Positions 17,492 through 25,794 of a stretch of DNA of 50,637 nucleotides are shown here, in pieces (the stretch's first letter is position 1; every line of letters starts with the position of its first letter). Source of the stretch: Hyphomonadaceae bacterium UBA7672 (GTDB lineage: Bacteria; Pseudomonadota; Alphaproteobacteria; Caulobacterales; Hyphomonadaceae); assembly GCA_002483135.1 (NCBI GenBank), contig DLHI01000002.1, positions 1 through 50,637 of the forward strand, written 5' to 3'. The notes beneath the pieces are model-generated. The model did no database searches and was not told where the DNA came from. It worked only from the letters and a program-made list of their open reading frames with translations. Position numbers and translations under genes: made by a program.

Positions 17492-17822
17492 CCGGCCCGA
17501 CCAGGACTGGGTGCAGGATATCCTCGAGGAAGCCGATCTGGTCGCAACGGCTCTCGCCGGACGAACGCAGTCGGAGTTCCTTTCGGATCCTGTCTTGCAA
17601 CGTGCGGTGCTGCACATGCTGCAGACTATGGGGGAGGCCGCAGGTCAGCTTTCCGACGCCACGATGCAGGCTGTTCCGGGCGTACCATGGCAGCAGATAC
17701 GTGGCATGCGAAACCGCATCGTTCACGCCTATTTTGGTTTGGATATGGCGGCGGTCTGGCTGACAGCGACCACGGACGTGCCACATCTCGCCATCCAGGT
17801 GCGCGCCAGCGGACTAGTCTAG
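17484..17822 (+). CDS. HepT-like HEPN toxin (DUF86)
   Basis: This 112-residue helical protein has the HEPN RNase motif RX4HXY: Arg76, His81 and Tyr83 in RNRIVHAYFG. Tyr83 matches the position AMPylated by MntA in known pairs, and Arg/His are the presumed ribonuclease residues. The ATG at 17484 sits inside the end of the antitoxin gene, an eight-base overlap in a different frame, so translation is likely coupled. It is followed 51 bases later by lysK. All expected residues are intact, so I see no sign of decay. Confidence 0.87.
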   Translation: MPSRPDQDWVQDILEEADLVATALAGRTQSEFLSDPVLQRAVLHMLQTMGEAAGQLSDATMQAVPGVPWQQIRGMRNRIVHAYFGLDMAAVWLTATTDVPHLAIQVRASGLV

Positions 17823-17873
17823 TGCTTGACCCCTGTTTCCGCGCCGCCTAGGCGATCTGACAGGAGTTTCATC

Positions 17874-19460
17874 ATGTCGGTCACCGATTTCGCAGCAGCC
17901 GCAAAAGCATGGCCCTTCGAACAGGCCCGCGAGCTGAAGGCGCGCATCGAGAAGCTGGAGAAGGCTGGCCGTCCGAAAGACGCGCCTGTGATCTTCGAGA
18001 CCGGCTATGGCCCCTCGGGTCTGCCGCACATCGGCACGTTCGGCGAAGTCGTGCGCACGACCATGGTCCGCCACGCCTTCGAGGTGTTGACCGCTGGTCA
18101 ATACACGACGCGTCTCATCTGCGTGTCCGACGACATGGACGGCATGCGCAAGGTTCCGGACACGGTCCCGAACCCGGAGAAACTGCATCAGTACATGCAG
18201 ATGCCGCTGACTGTCGTGCCGGATCCCTTCGGCACCCACGAAAGCTATGGCGCGCACATGAACGCTCGCCTGCGCGCCTTTCTCGACAGCTTCGGCTTCG
18301 AATACGAGTTCGCCTCGGCGACCGCACTCTACAAGTCGGGCCGGTTCGATGCGATGCTGCTGCGCGCCGCCGAGAAGTACGATGACATCATGAAGGTGAT
18401 GCTGCCGACGCTTGGTGACGAGCGCCGCGAAACCTATTCGCCCTTCCTGCCGATCTCGCCGACTACCGGCCGCGTGCTCTACGTGCCCATGAAGAAGGTC
18501 GATGCGAAGGCGGGAACCATCACCTTCGTGGACGAGAATGGCGAGGACACAACGCTGCCCGTCACCGGCGGCCACGTGAAGCTGCAATGGAAGCCAGACT
18601 TTGGCATGCGCTGGGCCGCCCTCGGCGTCGACTTCGAGATGTTCGGCAAAGACCACCAGGCCAACGCGCCGATCTATTCGAAGATTGCCAGGATCCTCGG
18701 CGCCGAACCGCCGCAGCAATTCGTCTACGAACTCTTCCTCGACGAAAAGGGCGAGAAGATTTCCAAGACTAAAGGCAACGGCATCTCGGTCGAACAGTGG
18801 CTGGCCTACGCGCCGGCCGAAAGCCTGTCACTGTACCAGTGGCAGAAGCCGAAGACCGCGAAGAAGCTCTATTTCGACGTAATCCCGAAGGCGGTCGACG
18901 AGTACCTGCAATTCCTCGACGCCTACGCAAAGCAGACGCCGGAACAGCAGCTCGAAAACCCCGCCTGGCACATCCATGGCGGCAAGCCGCCGGCGAAATC
19001 ATCACCCGTATCATTCGCGATGCTGCTGAACCTGGTCTCGGCGGCCAACGCGACGAACAAGGATGTCCTCTGGGGCTTCATCCGCCGCGAGGCGCCCAAC
19101 GCCTCGCCGGATACCGATCCGCTGCTCGATCACCTCGTCGGCTACGCACTGAAGTACTATGCCGACTTCGTGAGGCCGACGAAGACTTACCGCACCGCCG
19201 ACGCGAAGGAGCGCGTCGCGCTTGAAGACCTCGCCTCCCGGCTCGAAGCGTGGGATGGGCCGACCGATGGCGAAAGCCTCCAGACGATGGTCTTCGCTGT
19301 CGGCACGGAACACCAGTTCGAGCCGCTGCGCGCCTGGTTCACCGCGATCTACGAAGTCTGTCTCGGCCAAAGCCAGGGCCCCCGCTTCGGCGGCTTCGTC
19401 GCGCTCTATGGCGTGAAAGAGTCTGCCCGGCTGATCAGGGATTCGCTGGCGCGCGCCTAA
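17874..19460 (+). CDS. lysK: Lysyl-tRNA synthetase, class I
   Basis: This class I LysRS charges tRNA-Lys. It is the archaeal-type enzyme that alphaproteobacteria use in place of class II LysS. The 528-residue product has the HIGH-type motif HIGT (residues 52-55) and the KMSKS-type KISKT (residues 295-299), then the alpha-helical anticodon-binding region. I use the ATG at 17874, with CAGGAG nine bases upstream; the frame extends 16 codons farther without a ribosome site. It is preceded by the MNT-HEPN pair on the same strand. Its stop overlaps the convergent four-helix membrane gene. Confidence 0.96.
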   Translation: MSVTDFAAAAKAWPFEQARELKARIEKLEKAGRPKDAPVIFETGYGPSGLPHIGTFGEVVRTTMVRHAFEVLTAGQYTTRLICVSDDMDGMRKVPDTVPNPEKLHQYMQMPLTVVPDPFGTHESYGAHMNARLRAFLDSFGFEYEFASATALYKSGRFDAMLLRAAEKYDDIMKVMLPTLGDERRETYSPFLPISPTTGRVLYVPMKKVDAKAGTITFVDENGEDTTLPVTGGHVKLQWKPDFGMRWAALGVDFEMFGKDHQANAPIYSKIARILGAEPPQQFVYELFLDEKGEKISKTKGNGISVEQWLAYAPAESLSLYQWQKPKTAKKLYFDVIPKAVDEYLQFLDAYAKQTPEQQLENPAWHIHGGKPPAKSSPVSFAMLLNLVSAANATNKDVLWGFIRREAPNASPDTDPLLDHLVGYALKYYADFVRPTKTYRTADAKERVALEDLASRLEAWDGPTDGESLQTMVFAVGTEHQFEPLRAWFTAIYEVCLGQSQGPRFGGFVALYGVKESARLIRDSLARA

Positions 19461-19870
19461 TCAAACGCCAGCGCCGAAAACACCACCACGAGCGCATGGC
19501 ACAACACTGCCAGCGGTCCCAAAGTCAGCAGCAATCGCGCCACCTTGGGCGCGCCCTTGCGCGCGCGCTCATAGACCAGCTCGATGCTGATCGCCGCGAA
19601 AGTCAGCAGCGCTGAAAAGCCGATCTTCATCCAGAACATGGTCGAAAATTCGATGCCCGGCAGCGTCACGGCCATCACGAAACCCGACGGCCACAGCAGC
19701 ACCAGGCCGAAGATGGCCATGCGCGCAAACAACGGTCCGACCCCGCGCACCGGGCCGCCCTTCTGCTTCTGAGCCGGCGGCGCTGCCACAAGCAGCGTGA
19801 ATCCGCCAAGGCTGCCGGTCACGGCCAGCATCAGGCCGAAAAGATGGAAGATCGAGAGGACATCGCTCAT
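19457..19870 (-). CDS. Four-helix hypothetical membrane protein
   Basis: This 137-residue protein has four hydrophobic segments: residues about 5-28 (FHLFGLMLAVTGSLGGFTLL), 48-70, 78-98 and 112-135. A basic, Gln/Lys-rich loop (AQKQKGG) follows the first helix. The layout recalls small cytochrome-b-like or DUF2214-type membrane proteins, but no heme-ligand pattern is convincing. I do not recognise the family. The 3' end overlaps lysK by four bases. Confidence 0.72.
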   Translation of the reverse strand: MSDVLSIFHLFGLMLAVTGSLGGFTLLVAAPPAQKQKGGPVRGVGPLFARMAIFGLVLLWPSGFVMAVTLPGIEFSTMFWMKIGFSALLTFAAISIELVYERARKGAPKVARLLLTLGPLAVLCHALVVVFSALAFD

Positions 19871-19923
19871 CTGTCCAGAGGCAATGCCAGCGTCGGGTTA
19901 CCCGAAGGTTTCGGGCCCAGAGT

Positions 19924-20358
19924 TCAGGTCTGGTTCGGGCAACGGACGAGTTCGACTGATCGCTGGTCGTTTATGGTCACGCGCATCTGGGATTGGTTCG
20001 GCTGGACGCGGAAGAAAAGGAAATCACGCGTGGCCCGTCCTTCGGCATGGCAGCGGGCGCTGGCCGACCACCCCTGTCCATCCTCGGTCGCCGACTGCAG
20101 CATTGGATCGAACGCGCAGAATCGCTGCCGCTTCATGCCCAAGCGGCGGCTTTCTATGGTCCAGACCTCGCGGGCATTGTTGCAGAGTTCGGAATTGGCG
20201 GCCCAGTTGCCGGTGTAGGCCGGCTCGGTCCCGGCCCGGAAAGTGTCCGGATCGACTGGCAATTCAGCCGCCGGTTCCTTGTCCTCGTCGGAAGGCGCTT
20301 CGCACCCCGCGGCGAGCAGGGCCAGGGCGGCCATCGCGATACGGAGCCGATTATGCAC
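19924..20358 (-). CDS. Hypothetical lipoprotein, Cys-rich
   Basis: A lipoprotein signal (MAALALLAAGC) is followed by an acidic linker and a mature domain with four Cys. These include SELCNN, RQRFCAF, SARCHAE and VRCPN near the end, which could form two disulfides in the periplasm. The GTG at 20358 has GAGGA nine bases upstream, a better fit than the GTG at 20367, which abuts that site. That gives 144 residues. The family is not recognised. Confidence 0.7.
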   Translation of the reverse strand: MHNRLRIAMAALALLAAGCEAPSDEDKEPAAELPVDPDTFRAGTEPAYTGNWAANSELCNNAREVWTIESRRLGMKRQRFCAFDPMLQSATEDGQGWSASARCHAEGRATRDFLFFRVQPNQSQMRVTINDQRSVELVRCPNQT

Positions 20359-20523
20359 GTCAGACACTCCTCAACGTTTGCCAGTAAGCGCCCAAGTTCG
20401 CCCCGTTGCGCAAGAGGAAAGGTCTGCAAACTGGAAGTTTTCAAGCGCGGATCGATGGCGCGCCACGAGTTTTTCTGGCTTTTTCCCATCGCGCGAGAGC
20501 TTGCGCGGAGCAGAGCCACAGAC

Positions 20524-20787
20524 ATGGACCTCACGAAGACCCGCACAACCGCGATCCGAAAGATCCTGCATCAGGACTGGGACCCCATCGGGTGCGGCGT
20601 GCCGGAAGACGAGTACGACAGTTATCTCTGGCCGGTCCTGCGCTTGCTGCAGGATGGCGCTCCGCGAGAGGCGGTGGCGGACTACCTGCGAACCGCCGCC
20701 ACGGACTCCATGAGCTGTACCGTGCCGGAGCAGCGCCTGTCGCTCGTGCTGGACAAGCTGATGGCGCTGCGCACGGCCGGCAGCTAG
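20524..20787 (+). CDS. Small hypothetical protein (87 aa)
   Basis: This 87-residue soluble protein starts at an ATG and contains HQDWDPIGCGVPEDEYDSY, a segment seen in small conserved proteins of unknown function in many proteobacteria (recalled). A helical middle and C-terminal part follow. Length, composition and the lack of an opposing gene support it. The long frame upstream of the ATG is a shadow of the lipoprotein gene. The stop overlaps YceI by four bases (CTAG). Confidence 0.7.
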   Translation: MDLTKTRTTAIRKILHQDWDPIGCGVPEDEYDSYLWPVLRLLQDGAPREAVADYLRTAATDSMSCTVPEQRLSLVLDKLMALRTAGS

Positions 20788-21503
20788 ACCGGCGGCGCCG
20801 CGCCGGCCAGCGCCGGACCCGTGAATTCGGCCTCGATTTCTATCTCTACGTCGTCGAATACGCCCATGGTTGACCCTGGCGCGGGGATGCCGAGCGACAC
20901 GCCAAAGGCCGAGCGCTTGAGCACGCCATGCGCCGAGAAGCCGATGCGCGCGTTCGGATCCTGCGGGTGGCCTTCATAGCCGCCATTGAAAGTCGCGTGC
21001 AGGGTTACAGGCTGGGTCACGCCCTTGAGTGTCAGGTCACCCGTGATGTCGGCGGTTGCGGGCCCGGTCATGTTGATGCCGGTCGATACGAACGTCATCT
21101 TAGGCGTCTGCGCAGCGCCCAGCCAGTCGGGGCCCAGCAGCTCGTCCTTGAAGCCCTCAGGCGGGTGCGGCAGCAGCAGGGATGAAACGTCGATCTCGGC
21201 CTTCACCGACGCGGCCGCGGGGTTGGCCGGATCGAGCTGCAGGTCCGCCCTGAAGTCCTGGAACTGCGCGGTGTAAAAAGCAAAGCCGAGATGGTTGACC
21301 TTGAAGGTCAGGCTCGCATGCGACGGATCGAGCTTGTAGGCGCCGGCCGGCAGTTTCGAGACGTCGGGCGCGGGAGGCGTGGCCGCCGCGGGGGAGGTAG
21401 GGGCGGCGGGCGCGGGCGCTTCCGGCGCCGGCGCGCTGGGAGAGCATGCGCTTGCCGACACAAGCCAGACGGCGAGGAGGGCAGCGGTTCCTGTCAATCT
21501 CAT
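20784..21503 (-). CDS. YceI family lipoprotein
   Basis: YceI-family proteins are periplasmic lipocalin-like beta-barrels that bind isoprenoid-like ligands. The 239-residue product starts at 21503, with GGAG upstream, and has a signal ending at Cys20 (LVSASAC). A Pro/Ala-rich linker of about 25 residues follows, then the YceI barrel (GAYKLDPSHASLTFKVNHLG, DLTLKGVTQPVTLHATF, FSAHGVLKRSAFGV). The lipid anchor plus linker is a variant of the usual soluble form. The frame extends 20 codons upstream with no ribosome site. Confidence 0.93.
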   Translation of the reverse strand: MRLTGTAALLAVWLVSASACSPSAPAPEAPAPAAPTSPAAATPPAPDVSKLPAGAYKLDPSHASLTFKVNHLGFAFYTAQFQDFRADLQLDPANPAAASVKAEIDVSSLLLPHPPEGFKDELLGPDWLGAAQTPKMTFVSTGINMTGPATADITGDLTLKGVTQPVTLHATFNGGYEGHPQDPNARIGFSAHGVLKRSAFGVSLGIPAPGSTMGVFDDVEIEIEAEFTGPALAGAAPPV

Positions 21504-21762
21504 GATTTGCTCCGGCGGCTCATTCTGACGTGGATGCCTCATGTTGTTCGAAGGACGTGGCAAGTCCCTAGGTTCCGACGTTCACATCAAAAAAAACCGC
21601 CGGTGGTGAGCCGGGGGATAAGGAAGATCGCTGTGCGGCTGGATTCAGGCCGCGCGGCGCCCGCGGCGCAGGCCCATGACCTGCATCGCTGGCTCCTGCG
21701 TTTGCGGTTCGATGTAGCCAACATGTATCGGGGCTGGAGGGCTGGCGATTACGCGAGAGGTA
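21504..21762. other. 259-base divergent gap (yceI / XRE regulator)
   Basis: This gap separates the divergent YceI and MmyB-type regulator genes, so it should hold both promoters. The only notable feature is an A8 run at 21589-21596, which is T8 on the yceI strand. A short CCGG-based hairpin lies on its upstream side in that direction. The stem is only about 4 bp, so I do not call a terminator. No convincing gene fits here. Confidence 0.4.
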
Positions 21763-22623
21763 ATGGAAGTGCAGATCGCCAGCCGCTATGGATCGGGCAT
21801 GGTACAGCAGATTGTTTCGGTCTCTCCCTCCGGCACGCCCCAGCGCGTCGGCGACCTCATCAAGGACTGGCGCACAAGACGGCGCATGAGCCAGCTCGAT
21901 CTCGCCCTCGAAGCGGGGATATCCCAGCGCCATCTCAGCTTCGTCGAAAGCGGCCGCTCCTCGCCCTCGCGCGACATGGTGGAAATGCTGTGTGAGCATC
22001 TCGACCTGCCGCTGCGCGAGCGGAACGTGGTGCTGCTGTCGGCAGGCTTTGCTCCATCCTATTCCGAACGAAAACTCTCGGACCCCTCAATGGCGGCGGC
22101 GCACGCGGCGGTCGAACTCGTGCTCAAGGCGCACGAGCCCAATCCCGCGCTGGCGGTCGATCGCTGGTGGAATCTGGTGATGCAGAATGCGTCGGTCGCC
22201 CCGCTGCTCGGGCTGGTCGAGGACAAGTCGTTGCTGGAAGGCACGCCAAACGTGCTGCGACTATCGCTGCATCCGGGTGGCCTCGCAAAGAACATCGTGA
22301 ACCTCGGCTTCTGGAAGGCGCACATCCTTTGGCGACTGGGCCAGCAGATCCACGCCACCCATGATGCAAAGCTAATCGCGCTGGAGAAGGAGTTGTCCGG
22401 CTATCCCGCCCCACCTCCCGGCCGCCGCGAACGCAACGAGGCGGATGCAATCGCCCTCAGCCTCGATCTCAGGATTGGCGAACACACTCTGTCGTTCATC
22501 ACGACGACGACCATCTTCGGCACGCCCGCGGACGTCACGCTGTCAGAGCTGGCAGTTGAGGCGTTCTTCCCGGCCAATTCGCAGACAGCCGCGATTGTTC
22601 AGGCTATGGCGGCTGCAGGCTGA
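21763..22623 (+). CDS. XRE-family regulator with MmyB-like ligand domain
   Basis: The 286-residue protein has an N-terminal helix-turn-helix (RRRMSQLDLALEAGISQRHLS, with the SFVESGRSSPSR recognition turn, residues about 38-70). A C-terminal MmyB-like (PAS-type) domain follows, with WWNLVMQNASVAPLLGL and LRLSLHPGGLAKNIVNL. MmyB-type regulators are thought to bind fatty-acid-like ligands; the target here is unknown. The ATG at 21763 follows GAGAGG closely. The stop abuts that of the convergent S24 gene in the palindrome TGATCA. Confidence 0.9.
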   Translation: MEVQIASRYGSGMVQQIVSVSPSGTPQRVGDLIKDWRTRRRMSQLDLALEAGISQRHLSFVESGRSSPSRDMVEMLCEHLDLPLRERNVVLLSAGFAPSYSERKLSDPSMAAAHAAVELVLKAHEPNPALAVDRWWNLVMQNASVAPLLGLVEDKSLLEGTPNVLRLSLHPGGLAKNIVNLGFWKAHILWRLGQQIHATHDAKLIALEKELSGYPAPPPGRRERNEADAIALSLDLRIGEHTLSFITTTTIFGTPADVTLSELAVEAFFPANSQTAAIVQAMAAAG

Positions 22624-23241
22624 TCACTGACTCGCCCACAAGATCCGCGCCATCCACGCCACGTTCGCGCGGGGAAGCTCGCGCGGCTCGTAGGCGGGGT
22701 TCAGCGACAACAGCTCCACCGTGCGTTCCGTCTGCCGTCCCAGCACCTTGGCCAGAACTTCGCCATCGCGCGTGCGCGCCACCACCCGGTCGCCGCGCCG
22801 GATCGGAGCGCCGGGCGCGATCACGATGCGGTCGCCATGGCGATACACCGGCTCCATGGAATCGCCGGTGATCTCGAGCGCGTAGACCGCCTCGTTGCCA
22901 AGGCCCGGAAAGCGCACTTCCTCCCAGCCATTGCCCACCGGAAATCCGGCATCGTCGAAATACCCGTCATTTCCCGCCTTGGCGAAGCCGAGCAGGGGAG
23001 CCGTGTGACCCTGCCGCCCTTCGGCCAGCGCGGCGAAGTCTTCAAGCGAAGCCCCCACTGCGCCAAGCGCCTTCATCAGGCTTTCAGTCGACAGCCAGCG
23101 CGGCGAGCCGTCCGTCGCGACGCGCTTTGATTTGTTGAACGCCGTCGCATCCAGCCCCGCGCGCCTGGCCAGACCCGACGGGGACAGGCCGTGCCTTTCG
23201 GCCAATTGGTCCACGGCCTTCCAGAGTTCGGCGTGCCGCAT
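22624..23241 (-). CDS. LexA-like S24 family transcriptional regulator
   Basis: This 205-residue protein joins an N-terminal HTH (SPSGLARRAGLDATAFNKSKR, with LSTESLMKALGA after it) to a S24 peptidase domain with the catalytic dyad Ser128 (TGDSMEP) and Lys165 (GEVLAKVLG). The 37-residue dyad spacing equals that of LexA. An Ala-Gly pair at residues 89-90 (AKAGND) could be the self-cleavage site. It resembles phage CI-type repressors but stands among core genes without any phage gene. Autocleavage under DNA damage is expected from the family, not shown. Confidence 0.9.
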   Translation of the reverse strand: MRHAELWKAVDQLAERHGLSPSGLARRAGLDATAFNKSKRVATDGSPRWLSTESLMKALGAVGASLEDFAALAEGRQGHTAPLLGFAKAGNDGYFDDAGFPVGNGWEEVRFPGLGNEAVYALEITGDSMEPVYRHGDRIVIAPGAPIRRGDRVVARTRDGEVLAKVLGRQTERTVELLSLNPAYEPRELPRANVAWMARILWASQ

Positions 23242-23258
23242 GATGCTCCCCGTCGAGG

Positions 23259-23286
23259 ATAGGACTGGGAACCTATTTATAGGACT
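23259..23286. promoter_or_regulatory. Direct-repeat operator candidate upstream of the S24 regulator
   Basis: ATAGGACT occurs at 23259-23266 and again at 23279-23286, exactly 20 bases apart (two helical turns). An inverted CCTAT lies between them at 23272-23276. The block is 18-45 bases upstream of the S24 regulator start on the minus strand. It includes a TATAAATAGG sequence on that strand that could act as -10. This suggests an autoregulatory operator. Confidence 0.4.
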
Positions 23287-23470
23287 TTTTTCCCATATTC
23301 AACCGCCGCTTTCCTACCGACGGTTACCCAAGGGAGCCCTTTCCCCTGGATTCTGTGTGTTTAACCCTAAGCCTTCCGGTCCGGGCCGTTGAACGGCGGC
23401 GACAAGTGTCGCAGAAGGATGGCCGCCGGGTCCCGGCCTGAATCGCACGGCCGTCCGGGCCGCGGAGACG

Positions 23471-24775
23471 ATGGAACTTCTGATCCTTGTCCTGCTGATC
23501 CTGCTCAACGGCGTGTTCGCGCTGTCAGAGATGGCGATCGTTTCCTCCCGCAAGCCACGCCTGAAAGCCATGGCCGAGAAGGGCAATGTCGGCGCACGAA
23601 CGGCGCTGCGCCTGCTGGAAGACCCATCAAAGCTGCTCTCCACGGTCCAGATAGGCATCACGGCCATCGGCGTTATCGCGGGCGCTTACGGCGCAACCTC
23701 GCTCGCCGACGACATGACGCCCTGGGTCGCGTCTATTCATCCTGCTCTCGCGCCGCATGCAGCCGCCATCGCTTTTGGCTTCGTGATCGTCTTCACGACG
23801 TTCCTGTCGCTCGTGCTCGGCGAACTGGTTCCCAAGCGCGTTGCACTGGCCGCGCCCGAACCCATGGCGGCGATGATGGCGCCGCTGATGGCGTTCATCG
23901 CCGTGGCCGCGTCTCCGCTGGTCTGGTTGCTGCGACTGGTGACCGAGGCGCTGCTTGCCATGTTCGGCCTGAACAGGACCCGCGAAGAGGATGTGACCGA
24001 GGAAGAGCTCCATTCCCTCATCGTTGAAGGCGAGAAGGCCGGCGTCATCGAGGAAGAAGAGCGCGACATGATCCAGAGCGTGATGCGCCTGGGCGACCGC
24101 TCGGTGAAGTCGATCATGACGCCCCGAACCGAAATGGTTTGGCTGGATCCTGCCGAAACACGTGAGGAAATCCTCAAGGAGATCGCCGACAGCGGCCATT
24201 CCCGCTTCCCGGTCGCGCAGGGCAATCCTGACCAGGTCGTGGGCGTGGTTCAGACCAAGGAATTGCTGGCGCACCTTGCCCGAACCGGCGCCGTCGATAT
24301 CAGCGCTGTAATGCACAAGCCCGCCTTCGTTCCCGAGACGATGCCGGTGCTGAATCTGCTCGAGGCCATGCGGGGAAATCCAGTGCGCATGGTTGTCGTT
24401 TCCGATGAATACGGCGCGGTTCTCGGCCTCGTCACGGCGGCGGACCTGCTGGAAGCGATCGCGGGCGATGCTGCTCTTGCCGAAGATGAAGCCCTGTCGC
24501 CGCCGGTGAAGCGCGACGACGGCAGCTGGTTGATTGACGGCATGACGCCGGTCGACGAATTCGCTGAAATCGTCGGGGTGCGAGGTCTGGACGAGGAGGA
24601 AGGCTATTCAACCGTCGGCGGTCTCGTCATGCATCTCATGCGTGAACTGCCCAAGGAGGGCGACAAGGCAGAGCGTCCGCCGCTCACGTTCGAAGTGATG
24701 GACATGGACGGCCGCCGCATCGACAAGGTGCTGGTCCGCAAGGCCGAGCCCGTTGACGATGATCCGAGCGGCTAA
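23471..24775 (+). CDS. HlyC/CorC family membrane protein (CNNM/CBS)
   Basis: This 434-residue protein has the CNNM domain: an N-terminal helix (ELLILVLLILLNGVFALSEMA), the SSRKPRL motif and three further helices to about residue 150. Two CBS domains follow (SIMTPRTEMVWL, then VVVSDEYGAVLGLVTAADLLEAI), ending in a CorC_HlyC domain (DGSWLIDGMTPVDEF). Relatives take part in Mg2+/Co2+ efflux or Mg2+ homeostasis. The start ATG has CGGAGACG upstream. The stop overlaps the convergent ATP-grasp gene by four bases (CTAA). Confidence 0.94.
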   Translation: MELLILVLLILLNGVFALSEMAIVSSRKPRLKAMAEKGNVGARTALRLLEDPSKLLSTVQIGITAIGVIAGAYGATSLADDMTPWVASIHPALAPHAAAIAFGFVIVFTTFLSLVLGELVPKRVALAAPEPMAAMMAPLMAFIAVAASPLVWLLRLVTEALLAMFGLNRTREEDVTEEELHSLIVEGEKAGVIEEEERDMIQSVMRLGDRSVKSIMTPRTEMVWLDPAETREEILKEIADSGHSRFPVAQGNPDQVVGVVQTKELLAHLARTGAVDISAVMHKPAFVPETMPVLNLLEAMRGNPVRMVVVSDEYGAVLGLVTAADLLEAIAGDAALAEDEALSPPVKRDDGSWLIDGMTPVDEFAEIVGVRGLDEEEGYSTVGGLVMHLMRELPKEGDKAERPPLTFEVMDMDGRRIDKVLVRKAEPVDDDPSG

Positions 24776-25794
24776 ACCTCAACCCCGGCCCGCTTCAACC
24801 CCAGCGCCACGATCCGGTTCAGCAGGTCGCCATAGCTGATGCCTGCGTGCAGGGCCGCCTGTGCGTATTCCTGGCTCGCGGCGATCTCGGGGTTCGGGTT
24901 CGCCTCGATGAAATAGGGCACGTTGTCCTTCGACAGGCGGAAATCGATCCGGCAATAGCCGTCCAGTTCCAGCGTGTAGCAGATGCGTTTGGCGAGGGTC
25001 CGGATCCTTGTCACCACGTTCGGCGGCAGGTTTTCCGCCGGTCCCTGAAGGATGCCGCGCTTCTCCTGGTAGATTGGATCGTGCTTCACCTTCTCGGTCG
25101 CGATAGCGTGCGAGCCTTCGGCCAGGTTCGAGAAGCTCAGCTCCCACACCGGCAGAACCTGCAACCGATCATTGCCAAGGCAGCCGACATAGATCTCGCG
25201 ACCCTCGATGAACTCCTCGGCGATCGCCGGTGTGTTCAGCCGCTTGTGGATGAACGCCACGCGTTCGGCCAACTTCTCGTCGCTATCAACGATGGAAGCC
25301 TGCGCGATGCCAAGCGACGCATCCTCCCACAAGCTCTTCACGATCAGCGGAAACTTCAGGCGCCCGGGCCGGCGCACTTTCTTGCCGATGGGAAACACGC
25401 CGAACGCCGGCACTGGCACGCGGTGATATTTCAGCAGCTTCTTCGACAGATCCTTGCCACGCGCCAGCATCAGCGCGCGCGGATTGGCGCCGGTGTAGGG
25501 CACACGCAGCAGTTCCAGCAGCCCCACCACGTTTTGCGCATACAGCGTCTCGCCGTGGAATTCCTCAAGCAGGTTGAAGACGATATCCGGCTTCCAGTCT
25601 TCGACCGCATCGCGGATCGGCGTCAGTTCCGATTGCACGCCCAGCAACCGCACTTCGTGACCATTGGCGCGCAGCGTCGATGCGACGTCGTACTCCGTCT
25701 TCCAGACGTAGGTTTCCTTCTCCGACAGCCCCTCGATGCTGTCGGGTGGAATCAGGTCCGGGTGCGCAAGTGCTAGAACGCGTAGCGGCTTCAT
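24772..25794 (-). CDS. Ddl-like ATP-grasp ligase
   Basis: This 340-residue protein is related to D-alanine-D-alanine ligase. Near the N-terminus FHGETLYAQNVVGLLELL aligns by eye with the Ddl HG-x-GEDG segment but lacks EDG. The ATP-grasp core has FPLIVKSLW (Lys153), EEFIEGREIYVG and the metal-binding RIDFRLS (Asp284) plus FIEANPNP (Glu297, Asn299). The EANPNP ending differs from the EINTLPG of true Ddl. A carboxylate-amine ligase activity is the family expectation; the substrates are unknown. The ATG overlaps the stop of the upstream metallopeptidase gene (ATGA), so the two are likely co-translated. Confidence 0.85.
   Translation of the reverse strand: MKPLRVLALAHPDLIPPDSIEGLSEKETYVWKTEYDVASTLRANGHEVRLLGVQSELTPIRDAVEDWKPDIVFNLLEEFHGETLYAQNVVGLLELLRVPYTGANPRALMLARGKDLSKKLLKYHRVPVPAFGVFPIGKKVRRPGRLKFPLIVKSLWEDASLGIAQASIVDSDEKLAERVAFIHKRLNTPAIAEEFIEGREIYVGCLGNDRLQVLPVWELSFSNLAEGSHAIATEKVKHDPIYQEKRGILQGPAENLPPNVVTRIRTLAKRICYTLELDGYCRIDFRLSKDNVPYFIEANPNPEIAASQEYAQAALHAGISYGDLLNRIVALGLKRAGVEV

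Noticed and set aside
21589..21596. An A8 run (T8 on the yceI strand) beside a CCGG hairpin.
   Set aside because: The stem is only about 4 bp. I mention it in the gap entry but do not call a terminator.
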